43,772 nucleotides of DNA, taken from positions 1 through 43,772 of the forward strand of contig JAJDYU010000072.1 in NCBI GenBank assembly GCA_022825005.1, given 5' to 3'. Below the pieces are notes generated by a model that searched no databases, was not told the origin of the DNA, and saw only the letters and a list, made by a program, of their open reading frames with translations. The stretch is from Acidimicrobiia bacterium (GTDB lineage Bacteria > Actinomycetota > Acidimicrobiia > Acidimicrobiales > Bin134). Each line of letters starts with the position of its first letter. The first letter of the stretch is position 1. Of the stretch, positions 33,209 to 41,484 are shown piece after piece. Made by a program: the position numbers and the translations under genes.

Positions 33209-34786
33209 TCACTCGGCGGCTGCTTGCTCGCGGAGCAGGTACTTCAGAACCTTGCCCGAAGCATTTAGGGGCAGGGCGTCGGTGAATCGCACCCGGCGGG
33301 GCACCTTGTAGTTGGCCATCTGGTCGCGGCACCAGGCAATGACATCGCTCTCGGTGAGATCGGCTTCGGGGGCGGGCACCACGGTAGCCACTGCCACCTC
33401 GCCTAGCCGATTGTCGGGCATCCCGATCACCGCCACCTGTCCGATCTGGGGATGGGCCAGCATGATGTTCTCGATTTCGGCTGGATAGGCGTTGAACCCG
33501 CCCACGATGAACATGTCCTTTTTGCGATCAGTGATGTCGATATTGCCCTGTTCGTCCATTACCCCGATGTCGCCGGTGTGGAGCCAACCGTCGGCGTCGA
33601 TGGTCTCGGCGGTCTGCTCGGGGTCGTCCAGGTAGCCCACCATCACGTTGTATCCCCGCACCACGATCTCGCCGGGCTCACCCCGGGGCAGCTCATTGCC
33701 GTCGTCGTCGGTTATCTGAACCTCCACGTCGGGGATGGCCCGCCCGGAGGTGTTGGCGATGGTCTCGGGGTCGTCGTCGTGGCGGCACATGGTGGCAATT
33801 CCCGACGCTTCAGTGAGGCCGTAGCCGGTGACGATGGTCTCGAACCCCAGCCGAGACCTCATCTGGAGGATCATCTCCACCGGGATCGCAGCGGCTCCGG
33901 TTACCGCTAGGCGGAGGGTCGACATGTCGAAGCTGTCCAGGTCGGGATGATTCAAGATGGTCTGGTAGATGGCCGGTGGTCCGGGAAGCATGGAGATCCG
34001 CTCCTCGGGCACTCGGGCCATCACCGCCGGGACGTCGAACACCGCGTGGGGGATGTTGGTGGCCCCGGTCATAAGACAGGCCAAGATGCCGGAGTTGAGG
34101 CCGAAGGCGTGGAAATAAGGATTGACGATGAGGTAGCGGTCGCCGGCCCGCAGGCCGATCACGTCGCACCACGACTTGAAGCCCCGGCAGATGGCGGAGT
34201 GGATGAGCATGGCCCCTTTGGGCAGGCCGGTGGTGCCCGAGGTGAACATGATGTGGCACAGGTCGTCGCCCTCGACCGAGGCGGCCCGGGCGTCGCCGTC
34301 GGCCTCGGCCACTTGGCCGGCCCGCTCGAGGAAATCGGAAAATCGTGTAGTTCCCTCCGGGACGGACCCTCGAAGCACCACGATCTCGTCGAGGCTGTGG
34401 CCGCCGTCGGCGTCGCGCAGCAGCGCCACGTAGTCGGTGTCCAAGAAGTCGGTGACAGTGAACAGGATGCGGGCCCCCGACTTCTGGAGAATGAAATCGG
34501 CCTCGCGGCCCTTGAACCGGGTGTTCACCGGCACCAGCACTCCCCCGGCCAGATGGACTCCCAGTCCGGCCACCACCCACTCCCAGATATTGGGGGCCCA
34601 TACCGCCACCCGGTCGCCAGACTCGATGCCCGAGGCCATGAGGGCCCGGGCCGAGGACCGAATGCGATCGCGCAGCTCCGGGAAGGTCCAGCGCATGTCG
34701 CCGTCCACCAGTGCCTCCAGGTCAGGGAACCGGCGGGCCGCATCGTCGACCAACTCGCAGATGGTGGTCCACGGGCTTTCAGACAT
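33209..34786 (-). CDS. Acyl-CoA synthetase (AMP-forming, FadD3-like)
   Basis: Activates a carboxylic acid to its CoA thioester via an acyl-adenylate. The 525-residue protein has the P-loop IMFTSGTTGLPKGAM, YGLTEASG, the GWLHTGDIGVMDEQGN motif, DRKKDMFIVGGFNAYPAEIE and the catalytic Lys in NASGKVLKYLLRE. Overall layout resembles FadD3/fatty-acid CoA ligases that act on cyclic or steroid-derived acids, but the substrate cannot be read from sequence. TAGGGT is 7 nt before ATG 34786. It is 46 bases after the CaiB-type gene and probably shares a pathway with it. Confidence 0.88.
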   Translation of the reverse strand: MSESPWTTICELVDDAARRFPDLEALVDGDMRWTFPELRDRIRSSARALMASGIESGDRVAVWAPNIWEWVVAGLGVHLAGGVLVPVNTRFKGREADFILQKSGARILFTVTDFLDTDYVALLRDADGGHSLDEIVVLRGSVPEGTTRFSDFLERAGQVAEADGDARAASVEGDDLCHIMFTSGTTGLPKGAMLIHSAICRGFKSWCDVIGLRAGDRYLIVNPYFHAFGLNSGILACLMTGATNIPHAVFDVPAVMARVPEERISMLPGPPAIYQTILNHPDLDSFDMSTLRLAVTGAAAIPVEMILQMRSRLGFETIVTGYGLTEASGIATMCRHDDDPETIANTSGRAIPDVEVQITDDDGNELPRGEPGEIVVRGYNVMVGYLDDPEQTAETIDADGWLHTGDIGVMDEQGNIDITDRKKDMFIVGGFNAYPAEIENIMLAHPQIGQVAVIGMPDNRLGEVAVATVVPAPEADLTESDVIAWCRDQMANYKVPRRVRFTDALPLNASGKVLKYLLREQAAAE

Positions 34787-34793
34787 GGCTGCA

Positions 34794-34799
34794 ACCCTA
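34794..34799 (-). promoter_or_regulatory. -10-like box for the acyl-CoA synthetase gene
   Basis: TAGGGT on the minus strand with 7 bases to ATG 34786; no ribosome site is visible. Confidence 0.42.
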
Positions 34800-34832
34800 A
34801 TTCACTGCTTTGGCCACCTCGGAGTTGGCCAG

Positions 34833-35990
34833 CTAGTCAGCGGCTCGCACCGTGCCCTGAGCAATGAGATGGGCGATCTCGTCCCTGCCCAAACCGAGAT
34901 CGTCGGCCAATACCGTGAGGGTGTCCTCGCCTAGTCGGGCGGATCGGTGAGTGACCCCCACGGTGGCGTCACCCATTGCGAACGGTTTGGCCGGCACCGG
35001 AATCCCGGGGCGGATCTCGGCAATGAGTCCCCGGTCGGCGGCCCAGTCGCTGGCGGCCAGCTCCGCTACTGAGCTGATGCGGGCCGCAGGCAACGGCTGT
35101 TGCTCTACCACTTCGGCCAATTCCTCGTAGGTGGCGAAGCCGGCCACCAGGCCCCGCAGGATGGCAATGGCCTTTTCACGGGTGGGCTGGTTGGGGCAAT
35201 CGCCGACATCGCCGCCGAGGGCGGCCACCCACCGGGGCAACATCTGTTCGGGATTGCCGATCAGCGACACCGCTTGGCCGTCGGCGGTGCGGGCGACGGT
35301 GTAATTCCAGGTATCGAAATCCCTCGGTCCGTCGTAGCCCGAGAGGTCGTTGCCGGCTTGGTCGTTGGCGTAGATGAGGGTTTCGGCCATGGCGATGTCT
35401 AGGTGCTGGCCGGTGCCGGTGTGCTCCCGCTGGTAGAGCGCAGCCAGCACCGCCGACACCGAGATGAACCCGGCGTAGAGATCGCCGTGCTGGTGGATCT
35501 CCTGGAGGGGCTCGCCCTCCCGGAGCCGGGCGGCCATCTCGATGGTGCCGGCCACGGCGTGCATCATGGGAGCGTGGGCTCGGCGATGGGTCCACGGCCC
35601 GGTTTGGCCGAACCCGGTGATGGAACAGAATACCAGCCGGGGGTTGCGGGCCGACAGCTCCTCGTACGACAGCCCATAGCGGGCCATAACGCCGGGGCGG
35701 TAGTTCTCCAGCAGCACATCGGCTCGGTCGGCCAGGGCGGCTACCAGCTCGGGGGCGCCTTCGGCCTTGAGGTCGATGCAGATGTTGCGCTTGCCCGCGT
35801 TCATGTGGCTGAACGTGACGCCTATGCCCTCGTCGTCCACTGGGGGAACCGGCCGGGTGAGATCGCCGGAAGGGGGCTCCACCTTGATGACGTCGGCCCC
35901 CAGGTCGGCTAACACCCGCCCGCAGATCGGTCCGGAGAAGATCCGGGTTAGGTCCACAACTCGGATGCCGTCCAGCGGGCCCTTCGTCAT
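34833..35990 (-). CDS. CaiB/BaiF-family (type III) CoA-transferase
   Basis: Moves CoA between carboxylic acids through an aspartyl-CoA thioester. The 385-residue protein has the start LDGIRVVDLTRIFSGPICGR, VIKVEPPSGDLTR, the conserved LKAEGAPELVAALADRADVL then ENYRPGVMARYGL region, and the likely catalytic Asp in IHQHGDLYAGF. Members act on carnitine, bile acids, oxalate or branched acyl groups. Its place between an acyl-CoA ligase and a Liv-type transporter suggests uptake and CoA-activation of one substrate. Confidence 0.9.
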   Translation of the reverse strand: MTKGPLDGIRVVDLTRIFSGPICGRVLADLGADVIKVEPPSGDLTRPVPPVDDEGIGVTFSHMNAGKRNICIDLKAEGAPELVAALADRADVLLENYRPGVMARYGLSYEELSARNPRLVFCSITGFGQTGPWTHRRAHAPMMHAVAGTIEMAARLREGEPLQEIHQHGDLYAGFISVSAVLAALYQREHTGTGQHLDIAMAETLIYANDQAGNDLSGYDGPRDFDTWNYTVARTADGQAVSLIGNPEQMLPRWVAALGGDVGDCPNQPTREKAIAILRGLVAGFATYEELAEVVEQQPLPAARISSVAELAASDWAADRGLIAEIRPGIPVPAKPFAMGDATVGVTHRSARLGEDTLTVLADDLGLGRDEIAHLIAQGTVRAAD

Positions 35991-36014
35991 AGCCGATCAG
36001 CGGCGGATAACGCG

Positions 36015-36059
36015 GCCGTGCCCGACCCGCCGCCGTTGAGGCAGCCGATCGGGCACGGC
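36015..36059. terminator. Hairpin after the Liv-type binding protein gene
   Basis: GCCGTGCCCGA (36015-36025) and its exact complement TCGGGCACGGC (36049-36059) form an 11-bp stem with a 23-base loop, between two minus-strand genes. There is no T run, as with the other hairpins in this genome. Confidence 0.55.
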
Positions 36060-36092
36060 GCTATTGAATCAGTTGGCGCTATTGACTCAGTT
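36057..36092. repeat. 18-bp tandem duplication
   Basis: GGCGCTATTGAATCAGTT is followed immediately by GGCGCTATTGACTCAGTT, one mismatch. It ends two bases from the stop codon of the binding-protein gene and overlaps the right arm of the hairpin by three bases. Confidence 0.8.
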
Positions 36093-36094
36093 GT

Positions 36095-37549
36095 TTACCG
36101 GTTGGGGTCGCCGTAGCAGGAGAACACGAAGGCTTCCTCAAATAGTCCGTCAATCACCTGCACCATGCCAGTGCAGTCGGGGGCGGTCACATGGTCGGCC
36201 GGCAACTTGACCGAGCCGAGACCGCCGGCCAACTGGGTTGACTCGAAGCCGTCGATGTTCACCGCCTGGTAGAAGGTGGCGGTGTTCAGGTCTTCTCCCG
36301 CAGCCGCAATCATCTGGATCATCAAGTCGGCTGACCAGTAACCCACCATAGAGCCAAAGCCGGGGAACGCCTCTATGGCGTTGAAGTCGTCGATAAGCTG
36401 GCGGACAGCGGCCACTTGCTCCTCGTCAGACTTGGCGGCGTCTATAGGCGGAACCTGAGTAACCGCGAATCCGCCTTCTAGGGCTCGGCCCATGTCGGGA
36501 CTCATCTGCGGCAGACCGGGCACGTAGGTCACATAGTCGGCCACCGGACCTTCATATTCATCCGTAGCGCCGATTGCACCCTTCAACGCGATCGCCCCGG
36601 CAAAGTCGGTGGACAGCACTACGACATCAGGGTTGGTGTCCAGCACTAGGTTCACGAACCGCGTTGGGTCGGTTACTCCGCCCGCGCTCTCTGTGGGGAC
36701 GAACTCATTGAACGCCAATTGACTGCCCCAGACCGTCTCGTACAGCGTGGCCCCGGCGCGGCCGGCGTCATCGTCACTGTTGAAGATGCCAATGGAGAAG
36801 TCATCGCGTCCGAAGTAGTCATTCCATATCTCCTGCACCGACACGTTGGGCTCGGCTCCCTCGACTCCGAAGGCGTAGCCGCTCAAGCACCCATTGAAGC
36901 CGAAGCCCCAGTCATTGGGGGCACAGAATCCGGGCATGAATCCCCATCCGGTAAACGGCACCTGATTCTCGGCCAGATAGTCGGTGGTCTGGGGAAGCGA
37001 TACCGCCGAGGTGACAATGATGCCGAATACCTCGTCGTTTTCCACCATGCTGCGCGCGCCCTCGAAGTTGGCCTGAGGATCGCTGCCGTCGTCCACAAAC
37101 TGGACCAGCTCCAATTGGCGTCCGCCAGGAAGCTCGCCGTCACGGTTGGCCCGAGCAATTCTGGCATTGATGCCCGCATCGAAACCGGCGTAGAACGCCC
37201 CCTGGGTCATGGCCCCGAGGCGAACGGTGTCGTCGGTGACGCCCCGGGTGGAGGGCTCGAAATCAATCTCGTAGGTGTAGGCGCCCCATGTGCGGGATGT
37301 TGCCATCTCCTCGTCGTCCATGGGCTCCTCGTCCATGGGCTCTTCGGCATCGTCCATGGGCTCCTCGGCATCGTCCATGGGCTCCTCGTCCATGGGCTCT
37401 TCGGCATCGTCCATAGGAGCCTCGGTGGCCGCAGGCGCGGGAGCAGGCTCGGCTGCTCCATCGTCATCGTCATCGTTGCCGCAGGCGACAGCCACCAGCG
37501 TCAAAGCGGCCAAGAGCGCGAGAAGCTTGTACAACAGTGATTTCTTCAT
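36095..37549 (-). CDS. Liv-type ABC transporter substrate-binding lipoprotein
   Basis: Periplasmic-binding-protein fold I receptor for a branched-chain amino acid or similar small organic ligand. The 484-residue protein has a signal peptide and lipobox (LVAVAC, Cys about 20), an acidic linker with repeated EEPMDDA/EEPMDEE units (about 45-82), then the two-lobe binding domain beginning TDDTVRLGAMTQGAFYAGFD. ATG 37549 follows the strong site GGAGGGGGAA; the longer frame adds 21 residues before the signal peptide. It lies 68 bases after the fused permease/ATPase gene and belongs to that system. Confidence 0.9.
   Translation of the reverse strand: MKKSLLYKLLALLAALTLVAVACGNDDDDDGAAEPAPAPAATEAPMDDAEEPMDEEPMDDAEEPMDDAEEPMDEEPMDDEEMATSRTWGAYTYEIDFEPSTRGVTDDTVRLGAMTQGAFYAGFDAGINARIARANRDGELPGGRQLELVQFVDDGSDPQANFEGARSMVENDEVFGIIVTSAVSLPQTTDYLAENQVPFTGWGFMPGFCAPNDWGFGFNGCLSGYAFGVEGAEPNVSVQEIWNDYFGRDDFSIGIFNSDDDAGRAGATLYETVWGSQLAFNEFVPTESAGGVTDPTRFVNLVLDTNPDVVVLSTDFAGAIALKGAIGATDEYEGPVADYVTYVPGLPQMSPDMGRALEGGFAVTQVPPIDAAKSDEEQVAAVRQLIDDFNAIEAFPGFGSMVGYWSADLMIQMIAAAGEDLNTATFYQAVNIDGFESTQLAGGLGSVKLPADHVTAPDCTGMVQVIDGLFEEAFVFSCYGDPNR
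37305..37416. repeat. Tandem repeat encoding an acidic Met/Asp/Glu/Pro linker
   Basis: Units of 12 and 21 bases built on CCATGGGCTCCTCGTC and CCATGGGCTCTTCGGCATCG alternate. The protein repeat is PMDDAEE / PMDEE. It lies between the lipid anchor and the binding domain, where it would act as a flexible, charged tether. Confidence 0.8.
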
Positions 37550-37617
37550 TTCCCCCTCCGAGATTTGGGCTGCGGACATAGTAGGACAGCGACCATCGAC
37601 TGTCATCCTCAAGAAAG

Positions 37618-40600
37618 TCAGTTTTGTGGAGAGGTGGCTTCCCCGAGGTAGGCGGCATCGAGCTGGTCGTGGTCCACCTCGGAACGGGGGCCGTGCCAGG
37701 TGATGTGGCCCAGGCTGATGAACGCCACCGAATCGGCGATCTCCAGCACGTCACGGGCCTTCTCCTCCACCAGCAACAGGGCCACACCCCGCTCTTTGAA
37801 CTCGATGAACAATTCGAGGATCTGACTTACGATCAGTGGGGCCAATCCCAACGATGGCTCGTCGGCAATCAGTACTTCGGGAGGATTGGCCAACAGCGGC
37901 GCCAAGGTGAGGATCTGCTGCTCGCCCCCGGAGAGGTTGCCGGCTAACTGGTTCTGGCGCTCTCCCAGGATGGGGAACCGATCACAGCACAGATCGCGGT
38001 CCTCGGGGTTGGGCAGCCACAGCTGCATGTTCTCTCGCACGGTGAGGCCGCTGAAGATGCCTCGGGCTTCGGGGGCCAGCACCACTCCCCGACGGGCGAG
38101 ACGATGGCTGCGAAGGCCGGTTACGTCCTCTCCGTCCAATCGAATCGTGCCGTGGGTGGCAGGCAAAAGACCCGACGCCACTGAGCAAGTGGTGGACTTG
38201 CCCGCTCCGTTGGGCCCGAGCAGTGCCGTGATCTCGCCCCGGGGAACCGACAAGTCGATCCCGTGCAGGGCCTCAACCAACCCGTAGCTGGACCGCACTC
38301 CCACCAGTTCCAGGGCTGGCGGGTGGTCGCCGACATATTGGTCGCCCGCTCCTTCGGCGGATACCGGCGCGTCGGATGTAGCCCGAGCAGTCACGACCGG
38401 CTGCGGGGACGATTCGGCGGTCGAACTTGGCCCAACGGCCTCAGCCTCTCCCCGCCAGGCGGCGAGCCGCCGGCGCCAGGCGTCGCGGCGGGCCCGATTC
38501 TGGGCCGCGGTGAACGCGAGGATCCCATCAGGCTCGCGAGCAAGCTGCATAGCGCCGAGGCCGAACATGAAGGCGGTGATGTTGCGGGCCTCGTCGTACT
38601 GGTCGAAACCGTCCCAGTCGATGGGATACCAGGAATACACCCGGGCCAGGCAGATGAAGGCCAATACCGCCAGCACCCCGAGAATGGGCGGCGAGAACGG
38701 CAGCCCGACCTGGCGATCCCGGATGGCGGTGGCCAGCGCCGCCGCGCCGAACACCGAGGCCACCAGCACCACGTGCCATGACTCCATCCACTCCCAGTGC
38801 CAGCCGGTGCCGAATGTGTGGCCGCTGGCCGCCACCATGATCCCGGCCATCACCGCGGCTCCGGGCCGACGGATTCCGACCAATATCACCACTGCCAGCC
38901 AGAACAAACCGGCTTGAGTTGTGGCGGTAAACGGGGTCACGTTCCCGATGAAGGAGGCAAAGAACACCCCACCGAACCCGGCCAACAGCGCCGATAGGGC
39001 GAATACCGCCAGCTTGGTCCGGACAACCGAGTGCCCCGAAGTGGCCGCGGCGGGCTCGGAGTTTCGCACCGCGATGATGGCGCGGCCGGTAACCGAGCGC
39101 TGGAGGTTTCGCACCAGCCAGCCCGCGGCCAGCACCAGAATCACCAACAGCACCGCCAGAGACTTCTCGTCCTCGAGGTCGAATGGCCCCAATTCGGGGC
39201 GGGGGATGTCCCAGCCTTTGGTGCCTTGGCCGTTCTTGAACCAGCTCCACTCGAACAGCACCCGCTCGCTCATGAAGGCCAGCGCCAGAGTGGCCAGGGC
39301 TAGCGGCAAACCGCCCAGACGCAGAGCGGGCAAGGCCACAACCACGCCGAGCACTCCGGCGACTATCACGCCCACGATCAGCGCGGGAATGAACGGAAGT
39401 CCGGTTTTATCCAAGATCAGACCGGCGGTCATGGCCGCCATGGTCACGAAGGCGGCTTGGGCCAAACTGACCATGCCGCCGAGGCCGGTGACCAGCACCC
39501 AGGACATGAACACCAATCCAAAGGCCAAGCCGGTGACCCACAGCCCCAGCCAGAACTGATCGGCGAAGATGAAGACCTGAAGCACGATGAACGCTGTGCC
39601 CAGCACCCAGGGCAGACGGACTCGCCATGCTGGCAGGTCGCTGGTGTAATCGGTTACCGGGGGAGCGTCGGCCACCACGCCGCTGCGGCGGGTGCGATCC
39701 CGGGCCATAAACAGCAGTCCCACCAGCAGCACAACGAATGGCACCGAGCTCTCGAATCCTCGAATGTCCTGGGCAAACGTGGCGTACCGGCCAACCCAGC
39801 TGGTGACTACGCCCAAGGCCACTCCACCGGCAAACGCCAGCGGGATGGAGCGCAGCCCGCCGATCACCGCGGCCGCGGTGGCGATGAACATGAATACGTT
39901 GTATTGATTGGAATCGAGCGAGTTGAACACCGGTGCTCCCACCACCCCGGCCAGCCCGGCCAGCATTGTGCCGATGATCCAGGCCGCCGACGAGGTGAAC
40001 GACTCGCTAACCCCTCGAAGTCCGGCCAGATCGGGGCGGTCCACCGCCGCTCGCATCTGAAGGCCGAGGCGGGTGTGGCGCATCATCGCCCACAGCACAA
40101 TCGCAACCACTACCGCCACCACCAGCACCGCCCACTGGTTGCTGCTGATGCGCAGGTCGAAGCTGCCAAGGTCGTAGGTCCAGGTCTCGCTGGGCACTTT
40201 CCACACCCCGGGGGTGAGGAACACGTAGTCGGTGGATTGCAAGCCCCAGTCCCACGTTTTGGTGCCCAAGTCGACCAGCAAATCGGTTAACGCGGGCAAC
40301 GCCACCAGAATGCCGATGGTGGCCATGACTTTGGCCGCGTCGTTGGCCCGGGCCAGAGGGCGGAACACCGCCACGTTCAGGAGTTGGCCCAGCAGCGGGC
40401 AGAACACCAGCACCACCAAGAAGAACGACAGCAGCCGCATGCCCAGGCTCTCAACGCCCAGGGCATTGATCAACTGGAAGTAGAGCATCGCCGAGGTGTA
40501 GGCGATGCCCCCGTAGGCCAGGTTGAAGATGCCGGTGGATGTGTAGCTCAGAGTGAGACCGGCGGCGATCAGCGAGTAAATGGAGCCGGCAATGGCCCCG

Positions 40601-40629
40601 CTCACTAGCAATTGGATGAACTCGCCCAC
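37618..40629 (-). CDS. Fused Liv-type ABC transporter: LivH-LivM-LivF in one polypeptide
   Basis: A 1003-residue protein joining three subunits that are normally separate. LivH-like permease about 1-325 (ISGAIAGSIYSLIAAGLTL-like start, ARANDAAKVMATIGI); LivM-like permease about 340-700 (MSWVLVTGLGGMVSLAQAAF, LATLALAFMSERVLFE); a polar linker about 705-765; LivF-like ATPase about 770-1003 with Walker A GPNGAGKSTT at 805, signature LSGGEQQ at about 899 and Walker B VLIADEPSLGLAP at about 915. The reading frame is uninterrupted and linkers look natural, so this is a real fusion. A LivG-type second ATPase is not encoded next to it; either LivF acts as a homodimer through dimerised permeases or LivG is elsewhere. 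GTG 40629 with AGGGGG ten bases upstream. Confidence 0.9.
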   Translation of the reverse strand: MGEFIQLLVSGAIAGSIYSLIAAGLTLSYTSTGIFNLAYGGIAYTSAMLYFQLINALGVESLGMRLLSFFLVVLVFCPLLGQLLNVAVFRPLARANDAAKVMATIGILVALPALTDLLVDLGTKTWDWGLQSTDYVFLTPGVWKVPSETWTYDLGSFDLRISSNQWAVLVVAVVVAIVLWAMMRHTRLGLQMRAAVDRPDLAGLRGVSESFTSSAAWIIGTMLAGLAGVVGAPVFNSLDSNQYNVFMFIATAAAVIGGLRSIPLAFAGGVALGVVTSWVGRYATFAQDIRGFESSVPFVVLLVGLLFMARDRTRRSGVVADAPPVTDYTSDLPAWRVRLPWVLGTAFIVLQVFIFADQFWLGLWVTGLAFGLVFMSWVLVTGLGGMVSLAQAAFVTMAAMTAGLILDKTGLPFIPALIVGVIVAGVLGVVVALPALRLGGLPLALATLALAFMSERVLFEWSWFKNGQGTKGWDIPRPELGPFDLEDEKSLAVLLVILVLAAGWLVRNLQRSVTGRAIIAVRNSEPAAATSGHSVVRTKLAVFALSALLAGFGGVFFASFIGNVTPFTATTQAGLFWLAVVILVGIRRPGAAVMAGIMVAASGHTFGTGWHWEWMESWHVVLVASVFGAAALATAIRDRQVGLPFSPPILGVLAVLAFICLARVYSWYPIDWDGFDQYDEARNITAFMFGLGAMQLAREPDGILAFTAAQNRARRDAWRRRLAAWRGEAEAVGPSSTAESSPQPVVTARATSDAPVSAEGAGDQYVGDHPPALELVGVRSSYGLVEALHGIDLSVPRGEITALLGPNGAGKSTTCSVASGLLPATHGTIRLDGEDVTGLRSHRLARRGVVLAPEARGIFSGLTVRENMQLWLPNPEDRDLCCDRFPILGERQNQLAGNLSGGEQQILTLAPLLANPPEVLIADEPSLGLAPLIVSQILELFIEFKERGVALLLVEEKARDVLEIADSVAFISLGHITWHGPRSEVDHDQLDAAYLGEATSPQN

Positions 40630-40688
40630 CCGATTATTTCCCCCTGGACTATTCGACCTGCGCCACTCTAGTGGCCCGTCCCGATCTG

Positions 40689-40694
40689 TACATT
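40689..40694 (+). promoter_or_regulatory. -10-like box for the DinB-like gene
   Basis: TACATT ends 6 bases before ATG 40701, supporting that start over GTG 40671. Confidence 0.42.
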
Positions 40695-40700
40695 CGTCGC

Positions 40701-41435
40701 ATGGACGACGTGTTGTTGGACGACCTCGCCGCCGAGCATCAGGTGTTGGACGATCTGGTGGCTTCGCTGCCTGCGGAGGCGTGGGCTAGCCCGTCGCCGT
40801 CGCCCGGGTGGACGCTGGCCCACCAGATCCATCACCTCGATGTGAGCGAAGGCGCCGCTCTGCTGGCGTTGACCGGCCACAGCGATCAGGTGTTCGCCCC
40901 CACCGGCCGCTGGCCCGACCGCCCCGTGCCCGACGACCCAGCCGAAGTACTGGGCAACTGGCGATCATCCCGGACGGCCAGCTTGGAGGTGATGGGCACG
41001 CTGAACGCCAAAGCCCCGATTATCTGGGGCGACGGCCCCATGACCTGCCGCTCGTTCGCCACCGCTCGATTGATGGAGACCTGGGCCCACGGCTTGGACT
41101 GCTTCACTACCGCCGGAATCGAACCGGTGGACACCGACCGGCTCCGCCACGTGGCCCACCTCGGCTTCCGAGCCCTCCCCTACGCCTTCCGCAACCAAGG
41201 AGTAACCCCGCCCGCCCCCCTGTCCGAGCTCCGCCTGGAGCTGACCTCGCCATCGGGCGAAACCTGGACCTACGGCGACGAGAATGCCCCCCAATCCATC
41301 ACCGGCACAGCCAGCCACTGGTGCCGAGTAGCCACCCGCCGCATGCCCCCCGAGGACGCTGATCTGATCGCCGAGGGCCCCCTTGCCCAAGAAGTGCTCA
41401 CCACTGCCCGCGCCTATCTCTCCGACGGCGCCTGA
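40701..41435 (+). CDS. DinB-like / maleylpyruvate isomerase N-domain protein
   Basis: A 244-residue protein of the mycothiol-dependent maleylpyruvate isomerase-like metal-binding family. The N-terminal four-helix part has LAAEHQVLDDLV, the ligand-rich WTLAHQIHHLDVSE and METWAHGLD, consistent with a three-His metal site; a smaller C-terminal domain follows. Relatives act on thiol adducts of cyclic acids or are of unknown function. ATG 40701 is chosen over GTG 40671. It is divergent from the fused transporter, 71 bases apart, and precedes an amidohydrolase. Confidence 0.78.
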   Translation: MDDVLLDDLAAEHQVLDDLVASLPAEAWASPSPSPGWTLAHQIHHLDVSEGAALLALTGHSDQVFAPTGRWPDRPVPDDPAEVLGNWRSSRTASLEVMGTLNAKAPIIWGDGPMTCRSFATARLMETWAHGLDCFTTAGIEPVDTDRLRHVAHLGFRALPYAFRNQGVTPPAPLSELRLELTSPSGETWTYGDENAPQSITGTASHWCRVATRRMPPEDADLIAEGPLAQEVLTTARAYLSDGA

Positions 41436-41484
41436 CCCAGGTCTCTGCCAAGCCCGCTCCAAGAAAAACGTGCCAAACTTGGGC

